Shown: positions 9,817 through 18,157 of the stretch, piece after piece | Position numbering within the stretch: position 1 is the stretch's first letter | How the letters are laid out: each line of letters starts with the position of its first letter | Source of the DNA: an uncultured Sphingomonas sp. | GTDB taxonomy: Bacteria; Pseudomonadota; Alphaproteobacteria; Sphingomonadales; Sphingomonadaceae | DNA length: 64,000 nucleotides | Reading direction: 5' to 3' | NCBI RefSeq assembly: GCF_913774285.1 | Contig: NZ_CAJYHX010000021.1 | Coordinates: forward strand, 124,001-188,000 | Notes under the pieces: model-generated | Database searches by the model: none | Seen by the model: the letters and a program-made list of their open reading frames with translations, nothing else | Told to the model about the DNA's origin: nothing | Made by a program: the position numbers and the translations under genes

Positions 9817-10496
9817 GCCATTTCCTCCAGGCGCCCTTCGTGGAGCCGCACCACGCGGTCCATCCGCGCCGCCAGCCGCTCATTGTGCGTCGCGACCAGC
9901 GCGGCCGAACCTTCGTTGCGCACGAGGTTGAGGAACTCGCCGAACACGCGGTCCGAGGTCGCCTCGTCGAGATTGCCGGTCGGCTCGTCGGCCAGCACCA
10001 GCGGCGGCCGGTTGGCGAGCGCACGGGCCACCGCAACGCGCTGCTGCTCGCCGCCCGAAAGCTGGTTGGGCCGGTGCGTCAGCCGGTGGCCGAGGCCGAG
10101 CTGGGTGAGCAGCTCGGTCGCGCGCGCCTGCGCCGCCGCGCGGGTCGCGCCGCGGATCAGCTGGGGCAGCACGACATTCTCGGTCGCGTCGAAATCGGGG
10201 AGCAGGTGGTGGAACTGGTAGATGAAGGCGAGCTTCTCGCGCCGCATCTCGGTCCGCCCGCCGGCGGGCAGCTGGGCGGCCTCTTCGCCGCCGATGCGGA
10301 TCGATCCCTCAAACCCGCCTTCGAGCAGCCCCACCGCCTGGAGCAGGGTCGACTTGCCCGAGCCCGAGGGCCCGAGCAGGGCCACGATCTCGCCGGGCTG
10401 CACCGCAAGGTCGACCCCGCGCAGTACGTCGATCCGCACCCCGCCCTGCTCGAAGCTGCGGCGCAGGTCGCGGGTCTGGAGAACCGGTTCATTCAT
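9813..10496 (-). CDS. lolD: Lipoprotein-releasing ABC transporter ATPase LolD
   Basis: A 227-residue ABC ATPase of the MacB/LolD class. Walker A GPSGSGKS is at 42-49, the Q-loop region is [11 protein letters not shown], the signature LSGGEQQR is at 145-152, and Walker B with D-loop [13 protein letters not shown] is at 165-177. It powers extraction of outer-membrane lipoproteins from the inner membrane for transfer to LolA. It overlaps the upstream permease gene by eight bases and the downstream peroxidase by four. The adjacent LolC/E-type permease supports LolD over other members of this ATPase class. Confidence 0.95.
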   Translation of the reverse strand: MNEPVLQTRDLRRSFEQGGVRIDVLRGVDLAVQPGEIVALLGPSGSGKSTLLQAVGLLEGGFEGSIRIGGEEAAQLPAGGRTEMRREKLAFIYQFHHLLPDFDATENVVLPQLIRGATRAAAQARATELLTQLGLGHRLTHRPNQLSGGEQQRVAVARALANRPPLVLADEPTGNLDEATSDRVFGEFLNLVRNEGSAALVATHNERLAARMDRVVRLHEGRLEEMA

Positions 10497-11739
10497 AGCG
10501 CAGTACCTGGACGGGATCGGTGCTCGCCGCCTTCCACGCAGGGTAGAGGGTGGCGAGGAAGGTGAAGAGCAGCGCCATCGCGCAGATCGCGATGGTCTGC
10601 AGCGGATCGGTCTTGGCGGGCAGCTCGGTGAGGAAGCGCATCTGCGGGTCCCACACCTTCTGGCCGGTCACCAGACCAATGAAGGTCGCCACGCCCTCGC
10701 GATAGTTCACGATCAGGAAGCCCAGGATCATGCCGGCCAGCACGCCCAGCGCGCCGATCGTGGTGCCGACGGTGACGAAGATGCGCATCAGCCCGCTCTT
10801 GCTCGCCCCCATCGTCCGCAGCACCGCGATGTCGCGCCGCTTGGCCTGGACGAGCATGATCAGCGACGAGATGATGTTGAACGCCGCGACCACCAGGATG
10901 ATCGACACCACGGTGAAGGTCACCGTCCGGTCGAGCGAGATCGCCTCGAACAACTCGCGGTTCATCTGCCGCCAGTCGGTGATCTGGCCGATATTGGCGA
11001 CCTTGTCGGCGAGCGGCCGCGTCACCTCGTCGATCTTCTCGGGCTTGTTGGTATCGATGCGGACCATCTGCACGGAGTCGCCGAGCAGCAGCAGCGTCTG
11101 CGCATCCTCCATCGGCATGATGATATAGGCCTTGTCATAGTCGTACACGCCCACCTCGAAGATCGCGGCGACGCGGTACTGGACGATGCGCGGCATGGTG
11201 CCGAAGGGCGTGGCAGAGCCCTGCGGGTTGATGATCGAGATCTGGCTGCCAATGGTCGCGCCCAGCGATTCCGCCAATCGCGAGCCGATCGCGATCTGCT
11301 CGCTGCCCGGCTTGAGGTTCTTGAACGAACCCAGGATCTCCTTGCCCTTCAGCGTCGGGTTGTTGAGGATGTCCTCCAGCCGAAGCCCGCGGACCAGCGC
11401 GAACTCGACGCGGCCGTTATAGCTGGCGAACAGCGGCTGCTCGATCAGCGGGGTGGCGGCAGTGACGCCGGGGATCGCCTTGGCTTCGTCGGCGATGCGG
11501 CGCCAGTCGCGCAGCTGGCCGTTATAGCCCTGCACCACCGCATGGCCGTTCAGCCCGGAGATCTTGTCGAACAGCTCGGCGCGGAAGCCGTTCATCACGC
11601 TCATCACCACGATCAGCGCCGCGACGCCGAGCATCACGGCAACCAGGCTGAAGCCGGCGACGACGGCAATAAAGGCTTCGCTGCGCCCGGGCAGCAGATA
11701 GCGGCGGGCGATCATTCGCTCATAGCGCGACAGTAGCAT
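10489..11739 (-). CDS. Lipoprotein-releasing ABC transporter permease LolC/LolE
   Basis: A 416-residue inner-membrane permease with the FtsX/MacB fold. It has one N-terminal membrane segment ([24 protein letters not shown]), a large periplasmic domain starting [19 protein letters not shown], and three C-terminal membrane segments. The typical LolC/E stretch [16 protein letters not shown] precedes the second membrane helix. Alphaproteobacteria usually carry one fused-role permease (LolF-like) rather than separate LolC and LolE, and only one is seen here. It is co-transcribed with lolD. The start at 11739 ([15 protein letters not shown]) matches the family's short cytosolic N-terminus. Confidence 0.93.
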   Translation of the reverse strand: MLLSRYERMIARRYLLPGRSEAFIAVVAGFSLVAVMLGVAALIVVMSVMNGFRAELFDKISGLNGHAVVQGYNGQLRDWRRIADEAKAIPGVTAATPLIEQPLFASYNGRVEFALVRGLRLEDILNNPTLKGKEILGSFKNLKPGSEQIAIGSRLAESLGATIGSQISIINPQGSATPFGTMPRIVQYRVAAIFEVGVYDYDKAYIIMPMEDAQTLLLLGDSVQMVRIDTNKPEKIDEVTRPLADKVANIGQITDWRQMNRELFEAISLDRTVTFTVVSIILVVAAFNIISSLIMLVQAKRRDIAVLRTMGASKSGLMRIFVTVGTTIGALGVLAGMILGFLIVNYREGVATFIGLVTGQKVWDPQMRFLTELPAKTDPLQTIAICAMALLFTFLATLYPAWKAASTDPVQVLRYE

Positions 11740-11749
11740 GGGGATCCTC

Positions 11750-12028
11750 TAGGGCCGGTTGCGCGGCGTGGGAAGCGTTCTGTTGCCGATTCGACACAGG
11801 CTTGCCGCAATCTGCTGACGCCAAGCTGTCGACCGGTGACAAAGGCGCTCCGGCCTTCTACCAAGAAACCGTCGAAGCGCAGGCGCAAAAAGGCCACGGT
11901 TCGGGGAAGGTTCCCAGCTCCACAGGCGAGCAATCGCAAGTGTTTGCAGCGGGAACTTACTAAGGGGGCTGACGAGCAGTCGTCACGCAGGCGCCCGGGT
12001 CGGAAACGGCCCGGGCGTTTGCTTTTCC
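11750..12028 (+). ncRNA. Candidate plus-strand small RNA or untranslated transcript
   Basis: The gap between the divergent lol operon and the TonB receptor is 593 bases. Its first half contains no ATG on the plus strand between 11742 and 12058, yet it ends in an intrinsic terminator shape at 11992-12025 that can only serve plus-strand transcription. No known RNA family was recognised: it lacks the conserved SRP RNA tetraloop region and any tmRNA or RNase P core. A GTG-started open frame from 11836 encodes a lysine/arginine-rich stretch but runs through the terminator and the repeat, so it is not credible as a gene over its full length. The 5' boundary given is a guess. Confidence 0.3.
11992..12025 (+). 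terminator. Intrinsic terminator, plus strand, in a gene-free gap
   Basis: CGCCCGGG (11992-11999) pairs with CCCGGGCG (12010-12017) around a ten-base loop, and TTTGCTTTT follows. The minus strand has no U-tract, so the orientation is plus. No protein gene precedes it on that strand. Confidence 0.7.
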
Positions 12029-12111
12029 GGGGCCTTTGCTGGCTGTTTTATCTCGGCATGATCTACGCGCGGACTTGTTGCGTGGCCGTCGCGGCGTGCC
12101 CGCCCCCTGAG

Positions 12112-12207
12112 CGTCATCCCGGCGGAAGCCGGGATCCATTGGGGTCTCCGGATCCGCTCCTTCTTCAAGCGATAGGCGAATGGATCCCGGCTTTCGCCGG
12201 GATGACG
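12112..12207. repeat. Paired inverted REP-like repeat (REPIN-type), copy 2
   Basis: Same organisation as 3752-3848. The left unit starts CGTCATCCCGGCGG and ends GGATCCATTGGGG; the right unit starts ATGGATCCCGGC and ends GCCGGGATGACG. The spacer differs from copy 1, while total length (96 against 97) and outer ends match. The palindrome arms carry compensating changes (CCCCGCG/CGCGGG against CCCGGCG/CGCCGGG), which suggests a structured element kept by pairing. Confidence 0.8.
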
Positions 12208-12332
12208 CGGGTGGAAAGCCGCGCCCTCATGCGACGCGCAGGCCTATATCGCAGAATATCGGGCGGAGCAGGTCGCCCCGCCCCGCCCGCCAACCTCCCC
12301 CGGCCATGGCGGGAGGCCAGTGCGTGTCGCGA

Positions 12333-14711
12333 TCAGAAGGAATCGCTGATCGTGAAACCCCAAGTGCGCGGATCGCCCGGCTGGCCCACGATCAGCCCGG
12401 TATTGCCCGACTGCACCGAGAGCAGCTCGAAATAGCGCTTATCGAAGGCGTTCCGTACCCAGGCGAAGGCGTTCACCTTGCCCTTGCGATAGCCGAGCCG
12501 GAAGCTGGAGAGCGCATAACCGTCGATCCAGGTATAGGCCGAAGGCGACGGGTTGGACGAGAAGCGCGAGCGCCAGCTGCCATCATAGCCGAGATAGACC
12601 TGCCCTTCCTGCACCGGCGCATTCACCTCGCCGCCGAAGCCGAGCGCCCATTTCGAAATGCCCGGCAGCACCTGGCCCGAGATGTCGCAATTGGCCGGGC
12701 TCACCCCGCCCGGCGTGCCGGGCGCGCTCGGCGTCGCGCCGGTGGTGCCGCCCGCCAGCTCGGGCGGGCACGGTGCGTCGCGGAAGCGGACATATTTGGC
12801 GTCGGTATAGGCGCCGTTGACGTAGAGCTTGAAGCGATCGGTCGGCTGGAAGTTCGAATCGAACTCGACGCCGCGCACCCGCACCTTGTCGGCATTGGCG
12901 AGATAGCCGCGGATAACCCCCAACTGGCCGTTGGTGACGGTCGCCTGATAATCCTTCACCTCGGTCCAGAAGCCGGCGAGGTTCAGGGTCGCGCGGCGAT
13001 CGAGGAACTGGGTCTTCAGGCCCAGCTCGAAATGGTTGACCTTCTCGGGCTTGACCGAGGCCGCCCCCAGGATCGGGTTGTTGTTCAGATCGAGCGGCAG
13101 GCCGGACAGGTTGATGCCGCCGGACTTGAAGCTGCGCGCATAGGTCGCATAGCCGTGCACGTCGCGGGCGAAGTCATAGGAGAGCGTCGCGTCGCCCGAT
13201 ACGTTCCAGTCGCTGAACCGCGCCGAGTAATTCTGCGGCGCCAGCACGCCGCGCTGGTCGGCGGTGAGCGTCGTGCTGCCAGCACCGTTGGTGACCACCG
13301 CGAGGTACGATCCGGTCTTCTTGTCGTAGTTCACCCGCAGGCCGGGCTGGAAGCGCAAGCGGGGCACGACCTCCCAGTTGAGCTTGCCGAACACCGCGAA
13401 ACTGGTGTTGTCGAACCCGATCGTGTTCTTCGAGGTCAGCCCGTTGAGCGTCGCCGGGTTGCTCGCCGCCGCGCTGGTCGGGTTGAGCAGCCAGCGGCTC
13501 GCCGCCGGGCCCTGCACCTGCGAGCCCTGGGTGTCGATCGTCTGGTGGAAGACGAACACGCCCGCAGTGTAATCGAGCCGGTTCTTGCCGTTCGAGGCGA
13601 TCCGCAGCTCCTGCGTCACCTGCTTCTGCTGCGACGGATTCTGCGATACGGTGGTGATCGGCAGGCCGACGAAGTCGCGATCATTGGCCGGCTGCCAGTC
13701 CCAATAGCGCCAGGCGCTGACCGAGGTGACCGTCGCCGGGCCCAGATCCCAGTTCGCGACCAGCGAGGCGCCGCCGATCTCCTGGCGCGAATTGATGTCG
13801 GCATCGAGATCGGTGCGGCGGTCGAACGGATCGGTGCTCGGGGACGCATAGCCGAACGCCGCCGCCAACGCCGCATATTGCCGGTTGAGCGGTCGCTGCG
13901 TCGCGCCGGTACGGACGTAGTATTGCACGCAGCACAGCGGGTTCTGCAGGTTGAAGTCGCCCGACAGCGTCAGGTCGAGGTTCGGTGCCGCGCGCCACAG
14001 CAGCTGCCCGCGCACCCCGTAATTGTCGAGCCGGTGGAGATTGGTGTCCGACCTGGTGTCGTAGATGGTGCCCTGGCGCTTGGTCACCGAGGTCGACAGG
14101 CGCACCGCCAGCTTGTCGTCGGCGATCGGCGCCGAGGCTGAGCCCTTGATCTGCAGGAAGTTATAGTTGCCGGCGCTCACCTCGTAGCGCACCTCGGGGG
14201 TGAAGCTGGGCTTGCGGGTGGTGATGTTGATCGCGCCGGCCGTGGTGTTCTTGCCGTACAGCGTACCCTGCGGCCCGCGCAGCACCTCGACGCGCTCGAC
14301 ATCGACGAAGTCGAAGGTCGAGGCGCCGACCCGGCCGATATAGACGCCGTCGACATAGAAGCCGACGCCCTGCTCGATCCCGTCATTGGTGAGGCCGAAC
14401 GGCGCGCCGAGCCCGCGAATGTTGATCGCGGTGTTGCGGGGGTTGCTTGAATAGAATTGCAGCGCCGGCTGCGATTGCTGGATGCGGGCCACGTTGAACG
14501 CCCCCACCTCGGCCAGCGTCGCGCCGCTCAACACCGAAAGGGCGACCGGCACCTCCTGCACCCGCTCCTCGCGGCGACGCGCAGTCACGACGATGTCGCC
14601 GTCCTGGCGCTGCGGCTCGTCGGCCGCGGCAGGCACCGGCACATCGGGATCGTGTGCGGCAGGCATCGCGGTGGACAGCAGCAGCAGCGGAATCAGCGGC
14701 AGGCTCATCAT
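12333..14711 (-). CDS. TonB-dependent outer-membrane receptor
   Basis: A 792-residue receptor with a signal peptide, a TonB-box-like start DGDIVVTARRREE near residue 40, and a plug domain. Plug motifs include VQEVPVALSVLSG, NIRGLG and VEVLRGPQGTLYGKNTTAGAINI. A beta-barrel follows, ending in the C-terminal aromatic TISDSF needed for outer-membrane assembly. It imports a substrate into the periplasm using TonB-ExbBD energy. The plug signature is the one common in sphingomonad receptors for polysaccharide breakdown products, aromatics or iron chelates. No adjacent gene identifies the ligand, and no FecI/FecR signalling extension is seen. Monocistronic. Confidence 0.94.
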   Translation of the reverse strand: MMSLPLIPLLLLSTAMPAAHDPDVPVPAAADEPQRQDGDIVVTARRREERVQEVPVALSVLSGATLAEVGAFNVARIQQSQPALQFYSSNPRNTAINIRGLGAPFGLTNDGIEQGVGFYVDGVYIGRVGASTFDFVDVERVEVLRGPQGTLYGKNTTAGAINITTRKPSFTPEVRYEVSAGNYNFLQIKGSASAPIADDKLAVRLSTSVTKRQGTIYDTRSDTNLHRLDNYGVRGQLLWRAAPNLDLTLSGDFNLQNPLCCVQYYVRTGATQRPLNRQYAALAAAFGYASPSTDPFDRRTDLDADINSRQEIGGASLVANWDLGPATVTSVSAWRYWDWQPANDRDFVGLPITTVSQNPSQQKQVTQELRIASNGKNRLDYTAGVFVFHQTIDTQGSQVQGPAASRWLLNPTSAAASNPATLNGLTSKNTIGFDNTSFAVFGKLNWEVVPRLRFQPGLRVNYDKKTGSYLAVVTNGAGSTTLTADQRGVLAPQNYSARFSDWNVSGDATLSYDFARDVHGYATYARSFKSGGINLSGLPLDLNNNPILGAASVKPEKVNHFELGLKTQFLDRRATLNLAGFWTEVKDYQATVTNGQLGVIRGYLANADKVRVRGVEFDSNFQPTDRFKLYVNGAYTDAKYVRFRDAPCPPELAGGTTGATPSAPGTPGGVSPANCDISGQVLPGISKWALGFGGEVNAPVQEGQVYLGYDGSWRSRFSSNPSPSAYTWIDGYALSSFRLGYRKGKVNAFAWVRNAFDKRYFELLSVQSGNTGLIVGQPGDPRTWGFTISDSF

Positions 14712-14907
14712 GTTCCCCTAGTTCGTTGCCGCAATCTCCACTGGAGTGATGGGGTTTAGCGAGGAAGGAGATGTTTAGGCCCGCCTAGCCGGGATTGCCC
14801 CCCCTTGAATCCACGAACTGCAACACCAGATCAGCGTGGCGAGGCGCCGAACGGGCTTCGCACCGGTGTCGCGGCAGTTGGCCGGGCATCGAGATCCATG
14901 ACGTTCA

Positions 14908-14926
14908 AATTGCTCACAGGAGAATC
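14908..14926 (+). promoter_or_regulatory. Possible ROSE-like RNA thermometer at the hsp20 ribosome-binding site
   Basis: Directly before the start codon at 14932, TTGCTC (14910-14915) lies four bases upstream of GAGAAT (14920-14925), which contains part of the Shine-Dalgarno AGGAG. They can pair as C-G, U-A and C-G next to G-A and U-U mismatches. A UUGCU opposite the Shine-Dalgarno with imperfect pairing is the core feature of ROSE thermometers that control small heat-shock genes in alphaproteobacteria. The hairpin is short and I did not fold the complete leader, so this is a proposal. Confidence 0.4.
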
Positions 14927-14931
14927 TGAAG

Positions 14932-15402
14932 ATGCGTCAGCTTGACTTTACTCCCTTCCGTCGCTCGGCGATCGGGTTCGACCGGCTGTTCGACATGCTA
15001 GAAGCCAGCGCCCGCCAGGCGAATTCGGAAAACTATCCCCCCTTCAACCTCGAGCGTCTTGCCGAAGACCGCTATCGCATCACCATTGCGGTGGCCGGCT
15101 TCAAGCCCGAGGAGATCGACATCACCGCGCAGCAGAACCTGCTGCTGGTCGCCGGCAAGAAGGCCGGGGAGAATGAGAACAACCAGGGCAATTATCTCCA
15201 CCTGGGCATCGCCAACCGCAGCTTCGAGCGCCGCTTCGAACTCGCCGATTTCGTGCGGGTGGAAAGTGCCAACCTGGCCGACGGTCTGCTGACGATCGAG
15301 CTGCTGCGCGAAGTGCCCGAGGCGATGAAGCCCAAGAAGATCCAGGTGGGTACCGGCAGCGAGCCGGCCGCGATCGACCATCGCACGGCCAACGCGGCGT
15401 AA
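14932..15402 (+). CDS. Small heat-shock protein, Hsp20/IbpA family
   Basis: A 156-residue protein with a central alpha-crystallin domain at about residues 38-130. Visible motifs are ITIAVAGFKPEEIDI and, at the domain end, GLLTIELLREVPE. It is preceded by an IbpA-like N-terminus (DFTPFRRSAIGFDRLFDMLE). It acts as an ATP-independent holdase in the cytosol, keeping unfolding proteins soluble for Hsp70/ClpB. It is a single-gene unit with its own terminator just downstream. Expression is probably heat-controlled through the leader described separately. Loop chemistry and length fit class A sHsps such as IbpA/HspH, though the name is not certain. Confidence 0.93.
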   Translation: MRQLDFTPFRRSAIGFDRLFDMLEASARQANSENYPPFNLERLAEDRYRITIAVAGFKPEEIDITAQQNLLLVAGKKAGENENNQGNYLHLGIANRSFERRFELADFVRVESANLADGLLTIELLREVPEAMKPKKIQVGTGSEPAAIDHRTANAA

Positions 15403-15450
15403 TCCTATCTGAGAGCTCGCGGCGTCCCCCTCCCTTAGGCGCCGCGACGG

Positions 15451-15480
15451 GGCGCCCGGGCTTCGGCCCGGGCGCCTTTT
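15451..15480 (+). terminator. Intrinsic terminator of hsp20
   Basis: GGCGCCCGGGC (15451-15461), tetraloop TTCG, GCCCGGGCGCC (15466-15476), then TTTT. A perfect 11-bp stem with an ideal tetraloop. Confidence 0.92.
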
Positions 15481-15503
15481 CTATGCCTGGACGACCGCCC
15501 GGC

Positions 15504-17351
15504 TCAAAACGACGCCCACTCGCCCTCGTTCGTTGACGCCAGTACCGGTGCGGCGACGGCCATCGGCTTGACGGGTGAGACATAGCCGGCTGACGGCGCG
15601 GCGGCCCGCGTTGCGCGCTTCGGAGTCGAGTGCCGAGCGCCGACATCGAAGCGATGCGCCTGCGTCATGAGCGCCTGGACTTCGCCTGAGAGATTGCGTG
15701 CCGCAGCCGAAGTCTGCTCCACCATCGCGGCATTTTGCTGGGTAGATTGATCCATCGTGCCGACGGCAGACGAGATTTGGGTCACCGCAGTGGACTGGGC
15801 CTGGTTGTCTGACGCCATGCCGGACAACAGGCTGTGCACCTCATCGACATCCGATGCGATCACGGCGAGCGCCGCATCCACCTTCTGCACCATGCCGACC
15901 GCGGCGACGATATCGGTCTGCGTCGCCGTCAGCTGATCACGGGCGCGCCCGGCCTCCTCCTCCGCGCGCATGGCCAGTGCCGAAACAAGATCGGCGACCA
16001 CGGCGAAACCCCGGCCCGCCTCGCCCGCGCGGCCTGCCTCAACCGCCGCGTTCATCGCCAGCACCCGCGTCTGGAACGCGATCTTGTCGAGGCCTTCGAT
16101 GACGCTGTCGATGCCCTTGGCACTTTCCGCGACGCGCGTCATCGCCGCCACCGCGGCGTCGGTAGTGGCACGACCGCTGCCCACCGTAGCGGTCGCACCG
16201 TCGGCACGCGACACCGTCTCGGCCGCGGCGATCGCCGTCGCCTTGAGCCGGCCGTCCATTTGCGTGATCGCGGCTGCAGTTTCTTCCAGGCTCGCCGCAT
16301 TGGCTTCGGTGCGCCGCGCCAGGTCCTCGGATGCCTGCGCAATCTCGCCGGCGCCGCCATTGATCGCAGTCGCGCTTCCCAGCACGGCGGAAATCAGCCC
16401 GCGCAGACTTTCCAGCGCTGCGTTGAATTCCTGCCGGACGGGTTCATAGTCCCTCGGGAAGGCGTCTCGAATGTCGTGCGTGAGGTCGCCGGCCGAAATA
16501 GCCGTGATCGCGGTACGCAGCGCGCTGGTGACCTGCGCCTGCGTTGCGGCATTCTCCTCTTCCGCACGTGCGCGTTCAGCCGCGGCGAGCCGGAAGACTT
16601 CGCACGCCCGTGCCATACGCCCGATCTCGTCGCCCTGCTTGGTGTAGGGAATGCTGGTGACCTGCGCCGCCGCCAGCGCCTCCATGGTATCCGCCAGCGT
16701 GCCGATGGGGCGGATAATGCTCTTGCGCGCGATCTGCAGCGCGAACAGCCACACGGCAGCGACCAGCACCGCAATCCCGATCGCGATCCAGGCGACGAGG
16801 TGGTTTTGGGCGCTGGCGTCTCCGGTCACCTGTTCCGAAATGCGGATCTGCTCGGCCACCAGGTCGCCCAGCGCTGCCGAGACGGGGTCGATCGCAGGAT
16901 AGAGGCGGTGTACTACGAAGGCATCAAGGCCGGCGCGATCGTTGCGCTTGAGCAAGGTCTCGAGCACGTCTGCTTCGGCATCCGCCGATCGGATACGTGC
17001 CTCGGCGGTAGCAGCGAGATCCGCCTCATGCCCGTCGATCGACGTTGCGCGATATGCCTTCCAATTGGCCGCAGCGATCGCCCGCCCCTCTGAGACCTGC
17101 TTCTCCGCTTCGGCGATCGTGAAATTGCCATTGCGCGCCTTGTGCGATGCATCGACGATGCTGACGGCATAGGCGTCTGCCACGGCCTTGAGCTGCCGAA
17201 GCGGCAGCACGCGATCCTCAAGCAGCGTGTCGAATTTGGCGGTGTTGGCCCGGACGCTGAGGTTTAGCGTCAGAATAGTTGTCCCGAACGCGATCGCGAA
17301 CAGGACGAGACAGAACATCAGCTTCGCACGGATCGTGTAGCTGGCCAGCAT
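15504..17351 (-). CDS. Methyl-accepting chemotaxis protein with four-helix-bundle-type sensor
   Basis: A chemoreceptor of about 615 residues: an N-terminal membrane helix (MFCLVLFAIAFGTTILTL), a helical periplasmic ligand domain of about 150 residues, and a second membrane helix (LVAWIAIGIAVLVAAVWLFAL). These are followed by a HAMP domain (IIRPIGTLADTMEALA) and a long coiled signalling domain. The hairpin tip reads GLDKIAFQTRVLAMNAAVEAGRAGEAGRGFAVVADLVSAL in consecutive short blocks. The C-terminus is EWASF, a CheR-docking type pentapeptide. I prefer the ATG at 17351, which has GGAG about nine bases upstream, over the in-frame GTG at 17390. Monocistronic with no che genes nearby, so it feeds a system encoded elsewhere. 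Confidence 0.93.
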   Translation of the reverse strand: MLASYTIRAKLMFCLVLFAIAFGTTILTLNLSVRANTAKFDTLLEDRVLPLRQLKAVADAYAVSIVDASHKARNGNFTIAEAEKQVSEGRAIAAANWKAYRATSIDGHEADLAATAEARIRSADAEADVLETLLKRNDRAGLDAFVVHRLYPAIDPVSAALGDLVAEQIRISEQVTGDASAQNHLVAWIAIGIAVLVAAVWLFALQIARKSIIRPIGTLADTMEALAAAQVTSIPYTKQGDEIGRMARACEVFRLAAAERARAEEENAATQAQVTSALRTAITAISAGDLTHDIRDAFPRDYEPVRQEFNAALESLRGLISAVLGSATAINGGAGEIAQASEDLARRTEANAASLEETAAAITQMDGRLKATAIAAAETVSRADGATATVGSGRATTDAAVAAMTRVAESAKGIDSVIEGLDKIAFQTRVLAMNAAVEAGRAGEAGRGFAVVADLVSALAMRAEEEAGRARDQLTATQTDIVAAVGMVQKVDAALAVIASDVDEVHSLLSGMASDNQAQSTAVTQISSAVGTMDQSTQQNAAMVEQTSAAARNLSGEVQALMTQAHRFDVGARHSTPKRATRAAAPSAGYVSPVKPMAVAAPVLASTNEGEWASF

Positions 17352-17493
17352 ATACGCGTTCTCCAAACCGGCGACCGACAGGTGAAGCACGGCTGGAAAC
17401 CTTATAGAAACGTCAGAGCGGGCGTGGAAACGATTGTATAAAAAACTCGACGCTGCAAGTTTTTGAACATAAGAGATTTCTTCTAACGACGGC

Positions 17494-18153
17494 TCACCCC
17501 GCCGGCTTCAACCCCAACAGCCAAGGCCGCACCCGCCCGGTAGGCTTCGCCACCCCGTCCAGCCGCTCGGCGCGCACGATCGTCACCGGCTTGAGGATCA
17601 TCTGGCCCTTCATCACGTCGCGCCCGCCGCCGCTGGGCAGTGCCAGGATGTGCTGGACCACGTCCATGCCGCCGATCACCTGGCCGAACGCCGCGAAGCC
17701 GAGGTTCGGCCCACGCGCATCGAGCCCCGGATTATCGCCGATCATGATCGAGAAATTGCCGTTGGCCGAATTGGGATTCGGCCCATGCGCCATCGAGATC
17801 GTGCCATTGAGGTGCTTGAGCCCGGTCTTGCTGGTCGGCTCGAGCGGCAGCGGGTCGAGCATCCGGCGCGCGTCGGTGCCGACGCCGCCCTGGATGAAGC
17901 CCTTGCTCGGCTCGGTCTTGCGCCGCGCGGTGCGGTAGAAAGCGGTGCCCTCCAGCCGCCCGTCATCGACATAGGCGAGGAAGTTGGCGACCGTCTTCGG
18001 TGCGCGCTTGGCATCCAGCGCCAGCGTGATCGCACCCATGCTCGTCACCAGCCGCACCCGGACCTGGCCGGGCATCGGCCGCGGCTGCTGCGGTGCCGGC
18101 GCTGCGGACACCGCCAGCAGCGCCAGCCCGGCGACGAAGGCCCGTCGCAGCAC
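17494..18153 (-). CDS. Peptidyl-prolyl cis-trans isomerase, cyclophilin type, exported
   Basis: A 219-residue protein with a signal peptide (LRRAFVAGLALLAVSAAPA) followed by one cyclophilin domain. The domain contains GTAFYRTARR, GFIQGG, GTISMAHGPNPNSANGNF and AFGQVIGGMDVVQHI. It catalyses proline isomerisation during folding of periplasmic or outer-membrane proteins. The normally conserved FHR is FYR here, and the usual SQFFI strand is GNFSIMI. Divergent cyclophilins with such changes are frequent in alphaproteobacteria but may have reduced isomerase activity. It begins four bases after the pyrG stop and is probably co-transcribed with it. Confidence 0.9.
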   Translation of the reverse strand: MLRRAFVAGLALLAVSAAPAPQQPRPMPGQVRVRLVTSMGAITLALDAKRAPKTVANFLAYVDDGRLEGTAFYRTARRKTEPSKGFIQGGVGTDARRMLDPLPLEPTSKTGLKHLNGTISMAHGPNPNSANGNFSIMIGDNPGLDARGPNLGFAAFGQVIGGMDVVQHILALPSGGGRDVMKGQMILKPVTIVRAERLDGVAKPTGRVRPWLLGLKPAG

Positions 18154-18157
18154 GCCC

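Noticed and set aside
10222..11736. Long open frame antisense to lolD and the lol permease
   Set aside because: Mirror of the two confident lol genes, with histidine/arginine-rich composition typical of antisense frames.
11836..12435. GTG-started plus-strand open frame with a basic N-terminus
   Set aside because: It runs through an intrinsic terminator and a palindromic repeat and into the end of the TonB receptor gene. The full length is not a credible protein.
14804..14832. CTTGAA and CCAGAT upstream of hsp20 as a sigma-32 promoter
   Set aside because: The -35 element fits, but the -10 match and spacing are too poor to report as a feature.
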